Below, piece by piece: positions 8,968 through 16,540 of a stretch of 64,000 nt of DNA. A program made the position numbers and the translations under genes. This DNA is from Nocardia higoensis (GTDB lineage Bacteria > Actinomycetota > Actinomycetes > Mycobacteriales > Mycobacteriaceae), in contig NZ_JADLQN010000006.1 in the NCBI RefSeq assembly GCF_015477835.1, positions 186,001 through 250,000 on the forward strand, written 5' to 3'. The notes beneath the pieces are model-generated. The model ran no database searches and was not told the DNA's origin. It worked only from the letters and a program-made list of their open reading frames with translations. The first letter of the stretch is position 1; each line of letters starts with the position of its first letter.

Positions 8968-10332
8968 GTGGCTCGACTCATGGTGACGCTGGGGGCATCG
9001 ATAGAACGCGGCGCGGTACGCGCGGTGGCTTTGTCCCAGTTCGGGAGCAGGTGGGCCGAACGGGTGCTCGTGCGCCGGGTGGTCAGGACCGGAACCGACC
9101 CGGCGGATATCGCCGTGGCGGTGGAGGTCGCCCTCGACGCGGTCGCCGCCGAACTGCGGCGCATGGACGCGAACGAGCTGGGCCCGGAGCTCAGGGCCGT
9201 CGGCCCGCTGGCCGCGGGCGAGGATGTCGAGGAGCCGATCGGGGATCTGGACTCGGCGATCGCGGGCGCGGCGGTGGTCTATCGGGAGACCGCCCAGCGC
9301 AGGGCGGTGGTCACCCGGCTGGCCGAAGGGCGTTGGCACGGCGCGGCCCTGGTTCCCTCGACGTCCGCGCATCTGAGCGTCGCCGCCGATCTGCCCTCCC
9401 TGACGGAGTTCGGCGACCTGATGGTCTGTGACGTGGTGCCCGGATATCAGGCATGCGCGGTGGTCGACGCCGCGCGCAGCCGGGTGCTGGCGGCGACCGG
9501 CCGGGCGGGAACCGTCGCCTCGCTCGGTGAGGTGGTGCGGGCCGCGAGCGCCCAGAGCGCGGCGGCCGGGGTGCGCTTGGACGCGGTGTTGCTGATCGGG
9601 TCGGCTGCCGACTCGTTCGAGGTGCGCGCCGCCGTCGAAGGACTCGGCGTGCCGGTGCTGTCGTGTCCGCTCGCGGCCGCGGCGACGGCCGTGGGAGCGG
9701 CCAGGTGGGTGCTCGATGATCTGGCGGGCGTCGCCGAGGAAGTCGACGCGCCCGCCCGTCATCGGCTCGCCCCCGCCTTGCCGACGGCGGTGGGCGCGCT
9801 CGCGTGCGGTCTGCTCACCGCGGGCCTCTATGCCGGCGGCGGACTCTACGACAGGCAGGGCGACGGTGGTCTCGTCCTCTCCGACGACGCGCGGGTGACA
9901 GCCAACAGCGAGGTCTTCGGCGGCACCGACTCGACCGCCGGGGCGGACGCCGGCTCCCCGGCGCACCCGGGTGTGTTCGACTCCCGACGGGGCGCCCCGG
10001 AGCGCGTCCGCGCGGCGGAGGTGGCCGAGCCGGTCCAGCACGCCTCCTACGCACTGGGTTCGCCGCAGTCACAGAGCTGGTGGGGCGCACCCGGGGAGCC
10101 CCTGAGTCTGCAACCGGTCCAAGACGAGCGGGCCGATGTCGTCGAAACTCCCGGCGAGCTGCCCGGCGCGGGCCTGCCCACCGAACCCACGCTGGGAGAT
10201 CCGGCCGCCCTGCTGTTGTTCCCCGGCGAGACGCCGCCACCGCCCGCCTTCACCCCGGAGTCCTATCGGTGGTGGGACAACCACGTGCGGCTGATCGCGC
10301 AATGGGCGGCACAGCGTTTCGCCGGAGCCTGA
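8968..10332 (+). CDS. One-pass membrane protein, possible actin/Hsp70-fold N-domain, unknown function
   Basis: A 454-residue protein I cannot name. The N-terminal 280 residues alternate short beta strands and Ala-rich helices (VTLGASIERGAVRAVALS; AVVDAARSRVLAATG; LDAVLLIGSAADSF), which recalls two-lobed ASKHA proteins, but I see no complete phosphate motif. A single membrane segment follows (ALPTAVGALACGLLTAGLYA), then about 150 residues rich in Pro, Gly and acidic residues, presumably outside the cell, ending in an aromatic patch (YRWWDNHVRLIAQWAAQRF). GTG 8968 is chosen because GGGGAAGG lies 8 nt upstream; GTG 8965, ATG 8980 and an upstream frame to 8890 are possible. Related Nocardia/Mycobacterium hypothetical proteins exist to my knowledge, without a known role. 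Confidence 0.7.
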   Translation: MARLMVTLGASIERGAVRAVALSQFGSRWAERVLVRRVVRTGTDPADIAVAVEVALDAVAAELRRMDANELGPELRAVGPLAAGEDVEEPIGDLDSAIAGAAVVYRETAQRRAVVTRLAEGRWHGAALVPSTSAHLSVAADLPSLTEFGDLMVCDVVPGYQACAVVDAARSRVLAATGRAGTVASLGEVVRAASAQSAAAGVRLDAVLLIGSAADSFEVRAAVEGLGVPVLSCPLAAAATAVGAARWVLDDLAGVAEEVDAPARHRLAPALPTAVGALACGLLTAGLYAGGGLYDRQGDGGLVLSDDARVTANSEVFGGTDSTAGADAGSPAHPGVFDSRRGAPERVRAAEVAEPVQHASYALGSPQSQSWWGAPGEPLSLQPVQDERADVVETPGELPGAGLPTEPTLGDPAALLLFPGETPPPPAFTPESYRWWDNHVRLIAQWAAQRFAGA

Positions 10333-10349
10333 CTCACTCGGCTCCGGCG
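10320..10349. terminator. 10-bp hairpin between convergent genes
   Basis: CGCCGGAGCC (10320-10329) pairs with GGCTCCGGCG (10340-10349). It overlaps the stop of the upstream gene and serves the convergent pair. Confidence 0.65.
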
Positions 10350-10359
10350 GAACGTCCGA

Positions 10360-11169
10360 TCAGGCGGCCGTGGTGCGACGCTGGAACAGCAGCCGGGCCG
10401 CGAGGTAGCCGGTCAGGGCGATGGCACCGCACCAGGCGATGGCGAGCAGGGCGCTGTCGCCGATCTCGGTGCCCATGAGCAGGCCGCGCACCGTTTCGAT
10501 CACCGGGGTCACCGGCTGGTTCTCGGCGAAGGAGTGCAGCGCGCTCGGCATGGTTTCGGTGGGGACGAACGCGCTGCTCACGTACGGCAGGAACATGAAG
10601 ACGAAACTGAACCCGTTGGCCGCCTCCGGGTTCCGGGCCAGCAGCCCGAGCGCCGCGGCTACCCAGGACAGTGCCAGCACGAACATCGCGATCACCGCGA
10701 TCGCGCCGAGCCAGCGCAGCGGATCGGCGGTCGGTCGGAAACCGATCGCCACCGCGACCCCGATCACGATGCCGGTGGTGACCATATTGCGCAGCACGCT
10801 CTCGGCGACGTGGCCGGTGAGCACTGCCGAGCGGGCGATGTCCATCGCGCGGAACCTGTCGACGATCCCTTCGCTGAGGTCGACGGCGATGCTGACGCCG
10901 GTGGTCGATGCGCCGAATCCCGCGCACAACAGGATGATTCCCGGCACCACATAGTCGATGTAGGCGCTCTCGCCCGCATTCATGGCGCCGCCGAAGACGT
11001 AGACGAACATCAGCAGGATCGCGATCGGCAGCGCCAGGGTCATGATCATCGTGTCCGGGCTGCGCCGGGTGTGCCGGAGATTGCGGTCGAGCATGGTGAG
11101 GCTGTCCTGGGCGGTGCGCAGCGCCCGCCGGTGCAGGGTCGGACGCCGGGGCGGAGCCGTGACGGTCAT
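10360..11169 (-). CDS. ABC-2 type permease (daunorubicin/DrrB family)
   Basis: Membrane subunit of a two-gene drug or lipid exporter. The 269-residue protein has a soluble N-terminus and six hydrophobic segments, beginning with MIMTLALPIAILLMFVYVFGG, and the loop sequence SEGIVDRFRAMDIARSAVLTGHV typical of DrrB-type ABC-2 permeases. The ATG at 11169 follows GAAGAGAT on the minus strand. Its gene starts 32 nt after the ATPase stop, so the two form an operon, read away from a divergent TetR gene. Substrate unknown: the family includes daunorubicin, mithramycin and phthiocerol exporters. Confidence 0.88.
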   Translation of the reverse strand: MTVTAPPRRPTLHRRALRTAQDSLTMLDRNLRHTRRSPDTMIMTLALPIAILLMFVYVFGGAMNAGESAYIDYVVPGIILLCAGFGASTTGVSIAVDLSEGIVDRFRAMDIARSAVLTGHVAESVLRNMVTTGIVIGVAVAIGFRPTADPLRWLGAIAVIAMFVLALSWVAAALGLLARNPEAANGFSFVFMFLPYVSSAFVPTETMPSALHSFAENQPVTPVIETVRGLLMGTEIGDSALLAIAWCGAIALTGYLAARLLFQRRTTAA

Positions 11170-11201
11170 GGTGGATCTCTTCTCGCTCGTGGGCGGACGG
11201 G

Positions 11202-12161
11202 TCAGGCCGCGGTGCCGGCGGTGGTGGGGTGCCCGGTGAGGGCGAAGAAGACGTCGTCGAGATCGGGGGTGTGCACGGCCAGGCGCTCGATAGTGACGTC
11301 GTGGTCGGCCAGGCGGTCGAGGGTGTGCTTGATGTCGGCGGCGCTGCCGTCGGAGGGAATGCGCGCCGACAGCTGCGCGTGGTCGGCGTGATGGCCGATG
11401 CCGCCGAGCGCGCGGGTGGCGGCGTCCAGGGTGGCCGCGTCGGCGAAGAACACCGTGATGTGGCCGCCGGGTACGCGTTGCTCGAGTTCGGCGGCCGTGC
11501 CCTCGGCGACGATCCTTCCGCCGTCGAGTATCGCGATGCGGTCGGCGAGCTGGTCGGCCTCCTCGAGGTACTGGGTGGTGAGCAGGATGGTCACGCCCTC
11601 GGCCGCCAGTTCCCGGATCACCGCCCACAGCTCGCGGCGGCTGCGAGGGTCCAGGCCGGTGGTCGGCTCGTCCAGGAACAGCAGGCGGGGACGTCCCATC
11701 AGGCTCATCGCCAGGTCCAGGCGCCTGCGCATGCCGCCGGAGTAGGTCTCGGCGGGTGTGCCCGCGGCGGCGACGAGATCGAAGCGTTCGAGCAGTTCGT
11801 CGCGGCGTGCGCGGAGCTGTGCGGCGGGCAGGTGCAGGAGCCTGCCGGTCAGTTGCAGGTTCTCCGCGCCGGTCAGGACTTTGTCGACGGCGGCGAACTG
11901 TCCGGTGACACCGATCGTGGCGCGCACGGTGGCCGCCTCGCGCACCAGGTCGTGGCCGAAGATGCGGACCTCGCCCGCGTCGGGGGTGATGAGCGTGGTG
12001 AGGATGCGGACCAGCGTGGTCTTGCCCGCGCCGTTCGGGCCGAGCAGCGAAAAGATGGTGCCCGCAGGGACTTCCAGATCGATGCCGTCGAGCACGCGGT
12101 GCTCGCCGTAGGACTTGCGCAACTGGTGCACGGTGAGTGCGGAAATGGGCCGGGTGGTCAT
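11202..12161 (-). CDS. ABC transporter ATP-binding protein (DrrA family)
   Basis: Energises the exporter with the downstream permease. The 319-residue protein has Walker A GPNGAGKTT (41-49), signature SGGMRRRLDL (141-150), Walker B LLFLDEP (160-166) with TTGLDPRSRREL, and LLTTQYLEEADQLADRI, a hallmark of DrrA-type ATPases. The C-terminal 90 residues form the usual DrrA extension. ATG 12161 is preceded by GGGAGAGG at 5-nt spacing on the minus strand, better supported than an ATG five codons upstream. The promoter region carries an AT-rich palindrome that fits control by the divergent TetR protein. Confidence 0.9.
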   Translation of the reverse strand: MTTRPISALTVHQLRKSYGEHRVLDGIDLEVPAGTIFSLLGPNGAGKTTLVRILTTLITPDAGEVRIFGHDLVREAATVRATIGVTGQFAAVDKVLTGAENLQLTGRLLHLPAAQLRARRDELLERFDLVAAAGTPAETYSGGMRRRLDLAMSLMGRPRLLFLDEPTTGLDPRSRRELWAVIRELAAEGVTILLTTQYLEEADQLADRIAILDGGRIVAEGTAAELEQRVPGGHITVFFADAATLDAATRALGGIGHHADHAQLSARIPSDGSAADIKHTLDRLADHDVTIERLAVHTPDLDDVFFALTGHPTTAGTAA

Positions 12162-12177
12162 GTGAACCTCTCCCAAG

Positions 12178-12200
12178 AACTGTTTATTGATAATACAGTT
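12178..12200. promoter_or_regulatory. AT-rich TetR-type operator between drr-like operon and tetR
   Basis: AACTGT (12178-12183) and ACAGTT (12195-12200) form an inverted repeat around an AT-rich 11-bp centre; 8 of 11 mirrored positions pair over 23 bp. The block of about 25 A/T-rich bases stands out in this GC-rich DNA and lies between the divergent exporter and regulator genes, the normal place for a TetR operator. Confidence 0.6.
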
Positions 12201-12267
12201 TATATGCTAAGCAGTTGACCGGCGCAACCTCGGAGCCCGGCTAGAGTCGACGCGAAGGAGGAAACCG

Positions 12268-13056
12268 ATGACCAGGTCGGAGGACGTTGCCGCTACCTCA
12301 CCGCTCGAGCTGCCCAAGCCGATCGCGTTGCTGTGGGGCGTGGTGCCGGAAGGGGAGCGCGGCCCCAAACGCGGGCTGACCCTGGAGCAGATCCTCGATA
12401 CGGCCATCGCGCTGGCCGATGCGGAGGGCGCGCCCGCGCTGTCGATGAGCCGGATCGCCAAGGAGCTCGGCTTCACCGCCATGTCGCTGTACCGCTATGT
12501 CGACAGCAAGCAGACGCTGGTGACGTTGGTCCTCGACCGCGTCGTCGGCAAGCCGCCGGTGATCGCGGCCCACGAGGGCTGGCGGGCCGGGCTGCGGGCT
12601 TGGGCTCTCGCGGAATTCGAGATGATCGCCCGCCACCGGTGGTGGCTGGACATCCCGATGGCGAGCCCGCCGATGGGGCCCAACAATATGGCCTGGCTGG
12701 AGGCCGGGCTGGCCACGTTGGGGCGGACGACGCTGCCGGAAGCGATCCGATTACAGCTGGTGATGAACCTGTCGCTCTATGTCCTCGGCCGGTCGTGGGC
12801 GGCCAAGGACGTCGTCGCCGACCAGGGCGATGACGCCGACCTCGAGGGCGTGTTGCTCTCGGTGCTCGACCCCGAGCGGTTCCCCGCGTTGGTCTCCGCG
12901 CTGACCCACCGTGCCTTCGACGGCGACATCGACTGGACGCGAGCAGATTTCGAGTTCGGCCTCGACCGGTTGCTCGACGGCTACGACCACTACCTCGCGG
13001 CACACGGATTCGGCGCGGGCGAAGACCTGGCCACCGGCAGCGCGGCGAAGAGTTGA
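12268..13056 (+). CDS. TetR family regulator with TetR_C-type ligand domain
   Basis: Probable repressor of the divergent ABC exporter. The 262-residue protein starts with a 33-residue extension before the DNA-binding part (LTLEQILDTAIALADAEGAPALSMSRIAKELGFTAMSLYRYVDSK, residues about 36-80). The C-terminal half, including RAWALAEFEMIARHRWWLDIPM and ALVSALTH, matches the TetR_C_1-type class often linked to drug exporters. The ATG at 12268 follows GAAGGAGG with 9-nt spacing. The intergenic region holds a 23-bp palindrome. The inducer is presumably the exporter substrate and is not known. Confidence 0.88.
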   Translation: MTRSEDVAATSPLELPKPIALLWGVVPEGERGPKRGLTLEQILDTAIALADAEGAPALSMSRIAKELGFTAMSLYRYVDSKQTLVTLVLDRVVGKPPVIAAHEGWRAGLRAWALAEFEMIARHRWWLDIPMASPPMGPNNMAWLEAGLATLGRTTLPEAIRLQLVMNLSLYVLGRSWAAKDVVADQGDDADLEGVLLSVLDPERFPALVSALTHRAFDGDIDWTRADFEFGLDRLLDGYDHYLAAHGFGAGEDLATGSAAKS

Positions 13057-13076
13057 GCGCGCCGGTGACGGCGCGC
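13057..13076. terminator. 8-bp hairpin between tetR and bcp
   Basis: GCGCGCCG-GTGA-CGGCGCGC starts directly after the TetR stop and ends 12 nt before the bcp stop, so it can act in both directions. Confidence 0.6.
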
Positions 13077-13087
13077 CGCGGGCGAGC

Positions 13088-13558
13088 TCAGACCGACAGA
13101 TCGCGGCGCAGTTTGGCGACGTGACCGGTGGCGCGCACGTTGTACTGGGCCACCTCGATCCTGCCCTCTTCGTCGACGAGGAAGGTGGAGCGGATGACGC
13201 CGGTGACGGTCTTGCCGTACATCTTCTTCTCGCCGAAGGCGCCCCACTCGGTCAGTACCGCGCGGTCGGGGTCCGACAGCAGCGGGAAGGTCAGGGCCTC
13301 GGCGTCGCGGAACTTGGCCAGCTTGGCGGGTTTGTCGGGGGAGATGCCGACCACGTCGATGCCCGCCTCGTTCAGCTCGGCGAGGCTGTCCCGGAAGTCG
13401 CAGGCCTGCTTGGTGCAGCCGGGCGTGCTCGCGGCCGGGTAGAAGTAGACGACGACCTTGCGGCCGCGGTAATCGGCGAGCGAGACTTCGTTGCCGTCGG
13501 CGTCGGGCAGGGTGAAGGCGGGAGCGAGGTCACCGGGGGCGAGTCGTTGATTCGTCAC
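13088..13558 (-). CDS. bcp: Thioredoxin-dependent peroxiredoxin Bcp (PrxQ class)
   Basis: Reduces hydrogen peroxide and organic hydroperoxides in the cytosol using thioredoxin. The 156-residue protein has the thioredoxin-fold motif FYPAASTPGCTKQACDFRD with peroxidatic Cys48 and resolving Cys53 five residues later, the atypical 2-Cys pattern of BCP/PrxQ. Length is normal. GTG 13558 is the first codon before NQRLAPGDLAPAF; TACCGT lies 7 nt before it on the minus strand, so the message may be leaderless. Next to the DUF3618 gene, as in the Rv2521-Rv2520c pair of M. tuberculosis. Confidence 0.93.
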   Translation of the reverse strand: MTNQRLAPGDLAPAFTLPDADGNEVSLADYRGRKVVVYFYPAASTPGCTKQACDFRDSLAELNEAGIDVVGISPDKPAKLAKFRDAEALTFPLLSDPDRAVLTEWGAFGEKKMYGKTVTGVIRSTFLVDEEGRIEVAQYNVRATGHVAKLRRDLSV

Positions 13559-13715
13559 GTCCTGCACGGTAACCGAAGCGGTGCGCGACGGGCCGATACA
13601 CTCGTGCCCGAGCCCTGGTGATTCGCGAACCGCCGGGTTTCCCGGCCGGGACATCTCGGTGGAGTCCGGGCCCGGTTCGCGCCTGGTGGCACGCCAATCG
13701 ACGAGGAGGAATGAC

Positions 13716-13937
13716 GTGGGTAGGGATACCGAGCGGATCGAGCGGGAGATCGAGGAGGCTCGCGCGCGACTGGCGAGCACGCTCGACGAGATCGCGGTGC
13801 GCGCCGATCCGCAGCGGATCGCCGACGACACCAAGGCGGTCGTCGTGGCCAAGCTCAATCAGCCGAAAGTGAAGTACTCGCTGATCGGCGCGGGCGCGCT
13901 GGTCGTGGGTCTGGTGCTGGTCAAGCTCTTCCGCTGA
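13716..13937 (+). CDS. DUF3618 family small membrane protein
   Basis: A 73-residue protein with a charged helical N-terminus (DTERIEREIEEARARLASTLDEI), the repeat-like IADDTKAVVVAKLNQPKVKYS, and one C-terminal membrane segment (LIGAGALVVGLVLVKLF). That is the layout of DUF3618 proteins, whose function is unknown; a role near the cell envelope is an inference. GTG 13716 has AGGAGGA 5 nt upstream; an ATG at 13711 is out of frame. It is homologous in position and appearance to Rv2520c beside bcp. Confidence 0.85.
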   Translation: MGRDTERIEREIEEARARLASTLDEIAVRADPQRIADDTKAVVVAKLNQPKVKYSLIGAGALVVGLVLVKLFR

Positions 13938-13950
13938 CCGTCGCGAACGA

Positions 13951-13984
13951 AAACACCCGGTGTGGCCTCGCCGCACCGGGTGTT
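13951..13984. terminator. 11-bp hairpin followed by T-rich sequence
   Basis: AACACCCGGTG (13952-13962) pairs exactly with CACCGGGTGTT (13974-13984), followed by CTTCGTTTTC. The strongest classical terminator look in this region; it ends the DUF3618 transcript. Confidence 0.8.
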
Positions 13985-14030
13985 CTTCGTTTTCGGCCAC
14001 GATCTGCCCGAATCGGAAAGGTGGTCCGAA

Positions 14031-14324
14031 TCAGACGGTCGGGCAGGCGAAACCGTCGCCGTCGGGATCGAGGTGCGGACCGTAGCCCGGCTCGCCGCGG
14101 AAGATCGGAGCGCGGCCCGCGGCGCGGGCGGCGTCGCAGTTGGCGAAGGCTCCACCCGCGGAACCGGTCTGGGACAGACCGGCCGAACCGGTCATGATCA
14201 GACCGGTGTCGATGGCGGAGGAGCCGGTTCCCGCGGAACCGGTGTTGGCGGAGGCCAGGGCGGGGGCCGCGACGAGCGTCAGGCCCGCGGCGGCGGTGCT
14301 GACAAGGAGCCGGCGAACGTTCAT
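14031..14324 (-). CDS. Secreted Excalibur-domain protein
   Basis: A 97-residue exported protein. The N-terminus is a Sec signal peptide (MNVRRLLVSTAAAGLTLVAAPALASA, probable cleavage after ASA). A Gly/Ser/Thr-rich spacer follows, then an Excalibur domain (FANCDAARAAGRAPI... HLDPDGDGFACP) with the Asp cluster DPDGDG that binds calcium in this family and the conserved Cys pair. Excalibur domains occur in extracellular nuclease-like and wall-associated proteins; here it stands alone. ATG 14324 has GAGGAATAC just upstream on the minus strand. Role unknown. Confidence 0.88.
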   Translation of the reverse strand: MNVRRLLVSTAAAGLTLVAAPALASANTGSAGTGSSAIDTGLIMTGSAGLSQTGSAGGAFANCDAARAAGRAPIFRGEPGYGPHLDPDGDGFACPTV

Positions 14325-14471
14325 GTATTCCTCTGTGTCTGCTGCGGTTATGTGCTGCGGTGAGCGGCGTCGAGAGTCCCGACGCCGCACCCACTGTTGC
14401 GATGGGCCGCTGAGTTGTCAACCGCGCGAAGGCTGGACACACAGGGCCGCGAAGCGGGTGACCGCGCCGAT

Positions 14472-14507
14472 CCACATGTGGTGTCCATGTCAACCAATCG
14501 GTAGACT
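14472..14507 (+). promoter_or_regulatory. marR promoter with CCACATGTGG palindrome
   Basis: The 10-bp perfect palindrome CCACATGTGG (14472-14481) lies upstream of -10-like TAGACT (14502-14507). TAGACT is 6 nt before the GTG start, so the transcript is probably leaderless; the palindrome overlaps the expected -35 position and may be the MarR operator. Confidence 0.45.
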
Positions 14508-14513
14508 GGGGCG

Positions 14514-15026
14514 GTGACGCGATGGCTGAGTGAGGAAGAGCAGCGGACCTGGCAAGCCTATATCCGGATCAGGCACCGGATGGATGCCGCGATCGCCGCA
14601 GGTCTGGCGCGCGATGGATTGTCCCTGGCCGACTACGACCTGCTGGTACCGCTCTCGGCCGCACCGGAGGGCCGGATGCGCGCCAAAGATCTCGGTGCCG
14701 AGGTCCGCTGGGAGAAGAGCAGGCTCTCCAAGCACCTGGCCAGGATGGACGCGCGCGGGCTGGTCGAGCGCAAGCCGTCACCCGAGGACGCGCGCGGCAT
14801 CCTCGTCGAGTTGACCGCCGCCGGACGTGCTGCTCTCGAGCAGGCCGCGCCCCGTCATGTCGAGCTGGTGCGCACCGTGTTCATCGATCCGATGACCGAG
14901 GAGCAGGCGCGCGCCCTGCGGGAACTCGCCGACCGAGTCGTGCCGTCGGCCGAGGGCTGCGACGACGTGTGTGACGAGCCCGAGCCCTGTGACATCGACG
15001 GCTACGACGCCCGGTCCCGGCGGTGA
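14514..15026 (+). CDS. MarR family transcriptional regulator
   Basis: Winged-helix regulator of 170 residues. The winged-helix region reads LSLADYDLLVPLSAAPEGRMRAKDLGAEVRWEKSRLSKHLARMDARGLVERKPSPEDARGILVELTAAGRAAL, a standard MarR layout with wing and dimerisation helices at both ends. The last 25 residues are acidic and contain two Cys (GCDDVCDEPEPCD), which could be redox-sensitive, though that is speculation. GTG 14514 is 6 nt after TAGACT. No neighbour suggests a target beyond itself. Confidence 0.88.
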   Translation: MTRWLSEEEQRTWQAYIRIRHRMDAAIAAGLARDGLSLADYDLLVPLSAAPEGRMRAKDLGAEVRWEKSRLSKHLARMDARGLVERKPSPEDARGILVELTAAGRAALEQAAPRHVELVRTVFIDPMTEEQARALRELADRVVPSAEGCDDVCDEPEPCDIDGYDARSRR

Positions 15027-15027
15027 A

Positions 15028-15056
15028 GCCGAGCTCGTCGCCGCGACGAGTTCGGC
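15028..15056. terminator. 13-bp hairpin after marR
   Basis: GCCGAGCTCGTCG (15028-15040) pairs with CGACGAGTTCGGC (15044-15056) with one G-U pair and a 3-nt loop, just after the MarR stop. Confidence 0.65.
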
Positions 15057-15123
15057 GGCCGAGCCGTGCCGTGTCGTCGTGGCGCGCCCGGCAGTCCTCT
15101 GGTGGCGAACTCGCCGACCCGAG

Positions 15124-15474
15124 TCAGGACCACGGGGTGATGGGCGGCTTCACCCACAGCAGCTTCTCGTCCGGATGAGCGCGGCGGGCCGCCGGATGTC
15201 CGGGGTGGCGTCGCGCCCATCCGGCCTTCTCGTCGAGCAGGGCGGCGACCGCCTGCCAGGTCTCGTCGGTGCTGGGCGGATTGGTCTGCGCGGCCCTGGC
15301 CAGTTTGCGCAGCATCGCCGCGGGCATCGCACGCAGTTCGGTCGCGCTGATGTCCCGGTCCCACAGGTAGACGGCCAAGCGCCGGGCTTTCTCCGCGCGG
15401 CGGCCCGCCGAGATTGTGTTGTGCGCATAGTCGCCGCTGTGCGCATGCTCGGCGTTGTGCGCGTGATCGGCCAC
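15124..15474 (-). CDS. Conserved-looking hypothetical protein, His-rich N-terminus
   Basis: A 116-residue soluble protein I do not recognise. The first 20 residues carry five His (MADHAHNAEHAHSGDYAHN), a possible metal-binding tail; the rest is helical and basic, with RRAEKARRLAVYLWDRDISATELRAMPAAMLRKLARAA and a Trp/Pro-rich end. GTG 15474 is supported by TAAAAT (complement of 15481-15486) 6 nt upstream on the minus strand, the best -10 hexamer near here, so a leaderless message is likely. It follows the SLT-domain gene but is separated from it by a terminator. Confidence 0.65.
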   Translation of the reverse strand: MADHAHNAEHAHSGDYAHNTISAGRRAEKARRLAVYLWDRDISATELRAMPAAMLRKLARAAQTNPPSTDETWQAVAALLDEKAGWARRHPGHPAARRAHPDEKLLWVKPPITPWS

Positions 15475-15490
15475 CCGGGCATTTTACGGC

Positions 15491-15532
15491 CGACGCCCCG
15501 CCGTCGGCCGGGTGAGCCGGGGCGGGGCGTCG
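15491..15532 (-). terminator. 12-bp hairpin after the SLT gene
   Basis: CGACGCCCCGCC (15491-15502) pairs perfectly with 15521-15532. On the minus strand it follows the transglycosylase stop and ends directly before the promoter of the next gene. Confidence 0.7.
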
Positions 15533-15567
15533 CGCACGCAGAAGGCGAGACGATCGGTGCGCGGAGA

Positions 15568-16212
15568 TCAGTAAGCGCTGTTGACGTTGTCCATGCTGCC
15601 GTAGCGGTGCGCGGCGTAGTTGCAGGCGGCGACGATGTTGGAGACCGGATTCCAGATGTCGAACGGCGTGCCCTCGACGTGGTAGGCGGCGAAGGTGGGG
15701 TCGATCACCTGGAGCAGGCCCTTGGACGGGATGCCCGCGGCGGCGTTGGAGTCCCACAGGTTGATCGCCTGGGGGTTGCCGGTGGACTCGCGCATGATGT
15801 TGCGGTAGATGCCGTCGTAGCTGCCGGGGATGCCCTTGGCGGCCATGATGTCCAGCGCTTGACGGATCCAGCCGTCCAGGTTGTTCTCGTAGACCGGCGG
15901 AGCCGGAGCGGCGACGGGCTCGACCGGCGGCGCGGGCGCCGGTGCGGGGGCCGGGGCGGCTTCCGGTGCGGGTGCGGCCGGAGCGGCCTGCTGAGCAGGC
16001 GCGGCCTCGGCTGCGGCCACCTCGGCGACCGGCTGCTGTTCGGCGACCAGCTGCTGCTCGGCGACCAGCGTGTGGCGGGCGGCGGGGCGGTCGTCGGCGA
16101 CGGAGATCGCCGAGGAGGTGGTGACCGCCAGGACGGCCGCGGCGGCCACGGCGAGGGTCATGCCTTCGCGAACGGTGGTGCGCCGGAAGTTGAGCAGACG
16201 GGTGTCGGACAT
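15568..16212 (-). CDS. Secreted SLT-type lytic transglycosylase-like protein
   Basis: A 214-residue exported protein that probably cleaves or binds peptidoglycan. A signal peptide (MTLAVAAAAVLAVTTSSAIS) is followed by Gln/Glu/Ala and Pro/Ala-rich wall-spanning sequence (to about residue 105) and a C-terminal SLT domain: LDGWIRQALDIMAAKGIPGSYDGIYRNIMRESTGNPQAINLWDSNAAAGIPSKGLLQVIDPTF. The Glu of MRESTGNP is the expected catalytic residue. It is not an Rpf domain. ATG 16212 has AAGGAA about 9 nt upstream. The long leader holds GTCACAGCG and related repeats that resemble MtrA boxes. Confidence 0.85.
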   Translation of the reverse strand: MSDTRLLNFRRTTVREGMTLAVAAAAVLAVTTSSAISVADDRPAARHTLVAEQQLVAEQQPVAEVAAAEAAPAQQAAPAAPAPEAAPAPAPAPAPPVEPVAAPAPPVYENNLDGWIRQALDIMAAKGIPGSYDGIYRNIMRESTGNPQAINLWDSNAAAGIPSKGLLQVIDPTFAAYHVEGTPFDIWNPVSNIVAACNYAAHRYGSMDNVNSAY

Positions 16213-16482
16213 CGCTGAATCGGTTCCTTGGTCTGGGACGTGGTGGTCCGAATCGCACTCGAGCAGCGCGGATCCGGCGGCGGAGGGAGCCCTCGCGCCG
16301 ATGGAATCGGTGTGCTGTTGTCGGTTCTGTTGTCACGGACACTTCGGTCCGGCGGACACGACGTCATGCCTGTCGCGGCGACTCGGCATCGAGTGCGGCC
16401 GCGGGCGTCGCGCGGAACTCCACTTCGGGTGGAGCGATGGGGTTCGGGGAGGTGCCGGGCGGTGGAGCATGCCCTGGCTGGT

Positions 16483-16540
16483 CGGTAACCGAACTCCGGG
16501 TCGCTGTGACCTGATTGCAGAATGGTCACGAAAAGTTAAC
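16483..16540 (-). promoter_or_regulatory. Repeat cluster resembling MtrA boxes upstream of the SLT gene
   Basis: In the 570-bp gene-free stretch 16213-16781, the minus strand shows GTTAAC (16535-16540), GTGACC (16524-16529), GGTCACAGCG (16502-16511) and GTTACCG (16483-16489). GTCACAGCG is, as I recall, the 9-mer reported for MtrA of M. tuberculosis, which controls wall hydrolases. GTGACC and GGTCAC also form an inverted repeat 12 bp apart. I see no coding sequence or riboswitch in the rest of the stretch. Confidence 0.4.

Noticed and set aside
15568..16212. Resuscitation-promoting factor
   Set aside because: The C-terminal domain has SLT-type MRESTGNP and GLLQVIDPTF motifs, not the Rpf lysozyme-like WDxVAxCESGGNW pattern.
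16505..16530. CRP-type site TGTGA...TCACG
   Set aside because: The half-sites are about 16 nt apart instead of 6, so they cannot form a CRP site.
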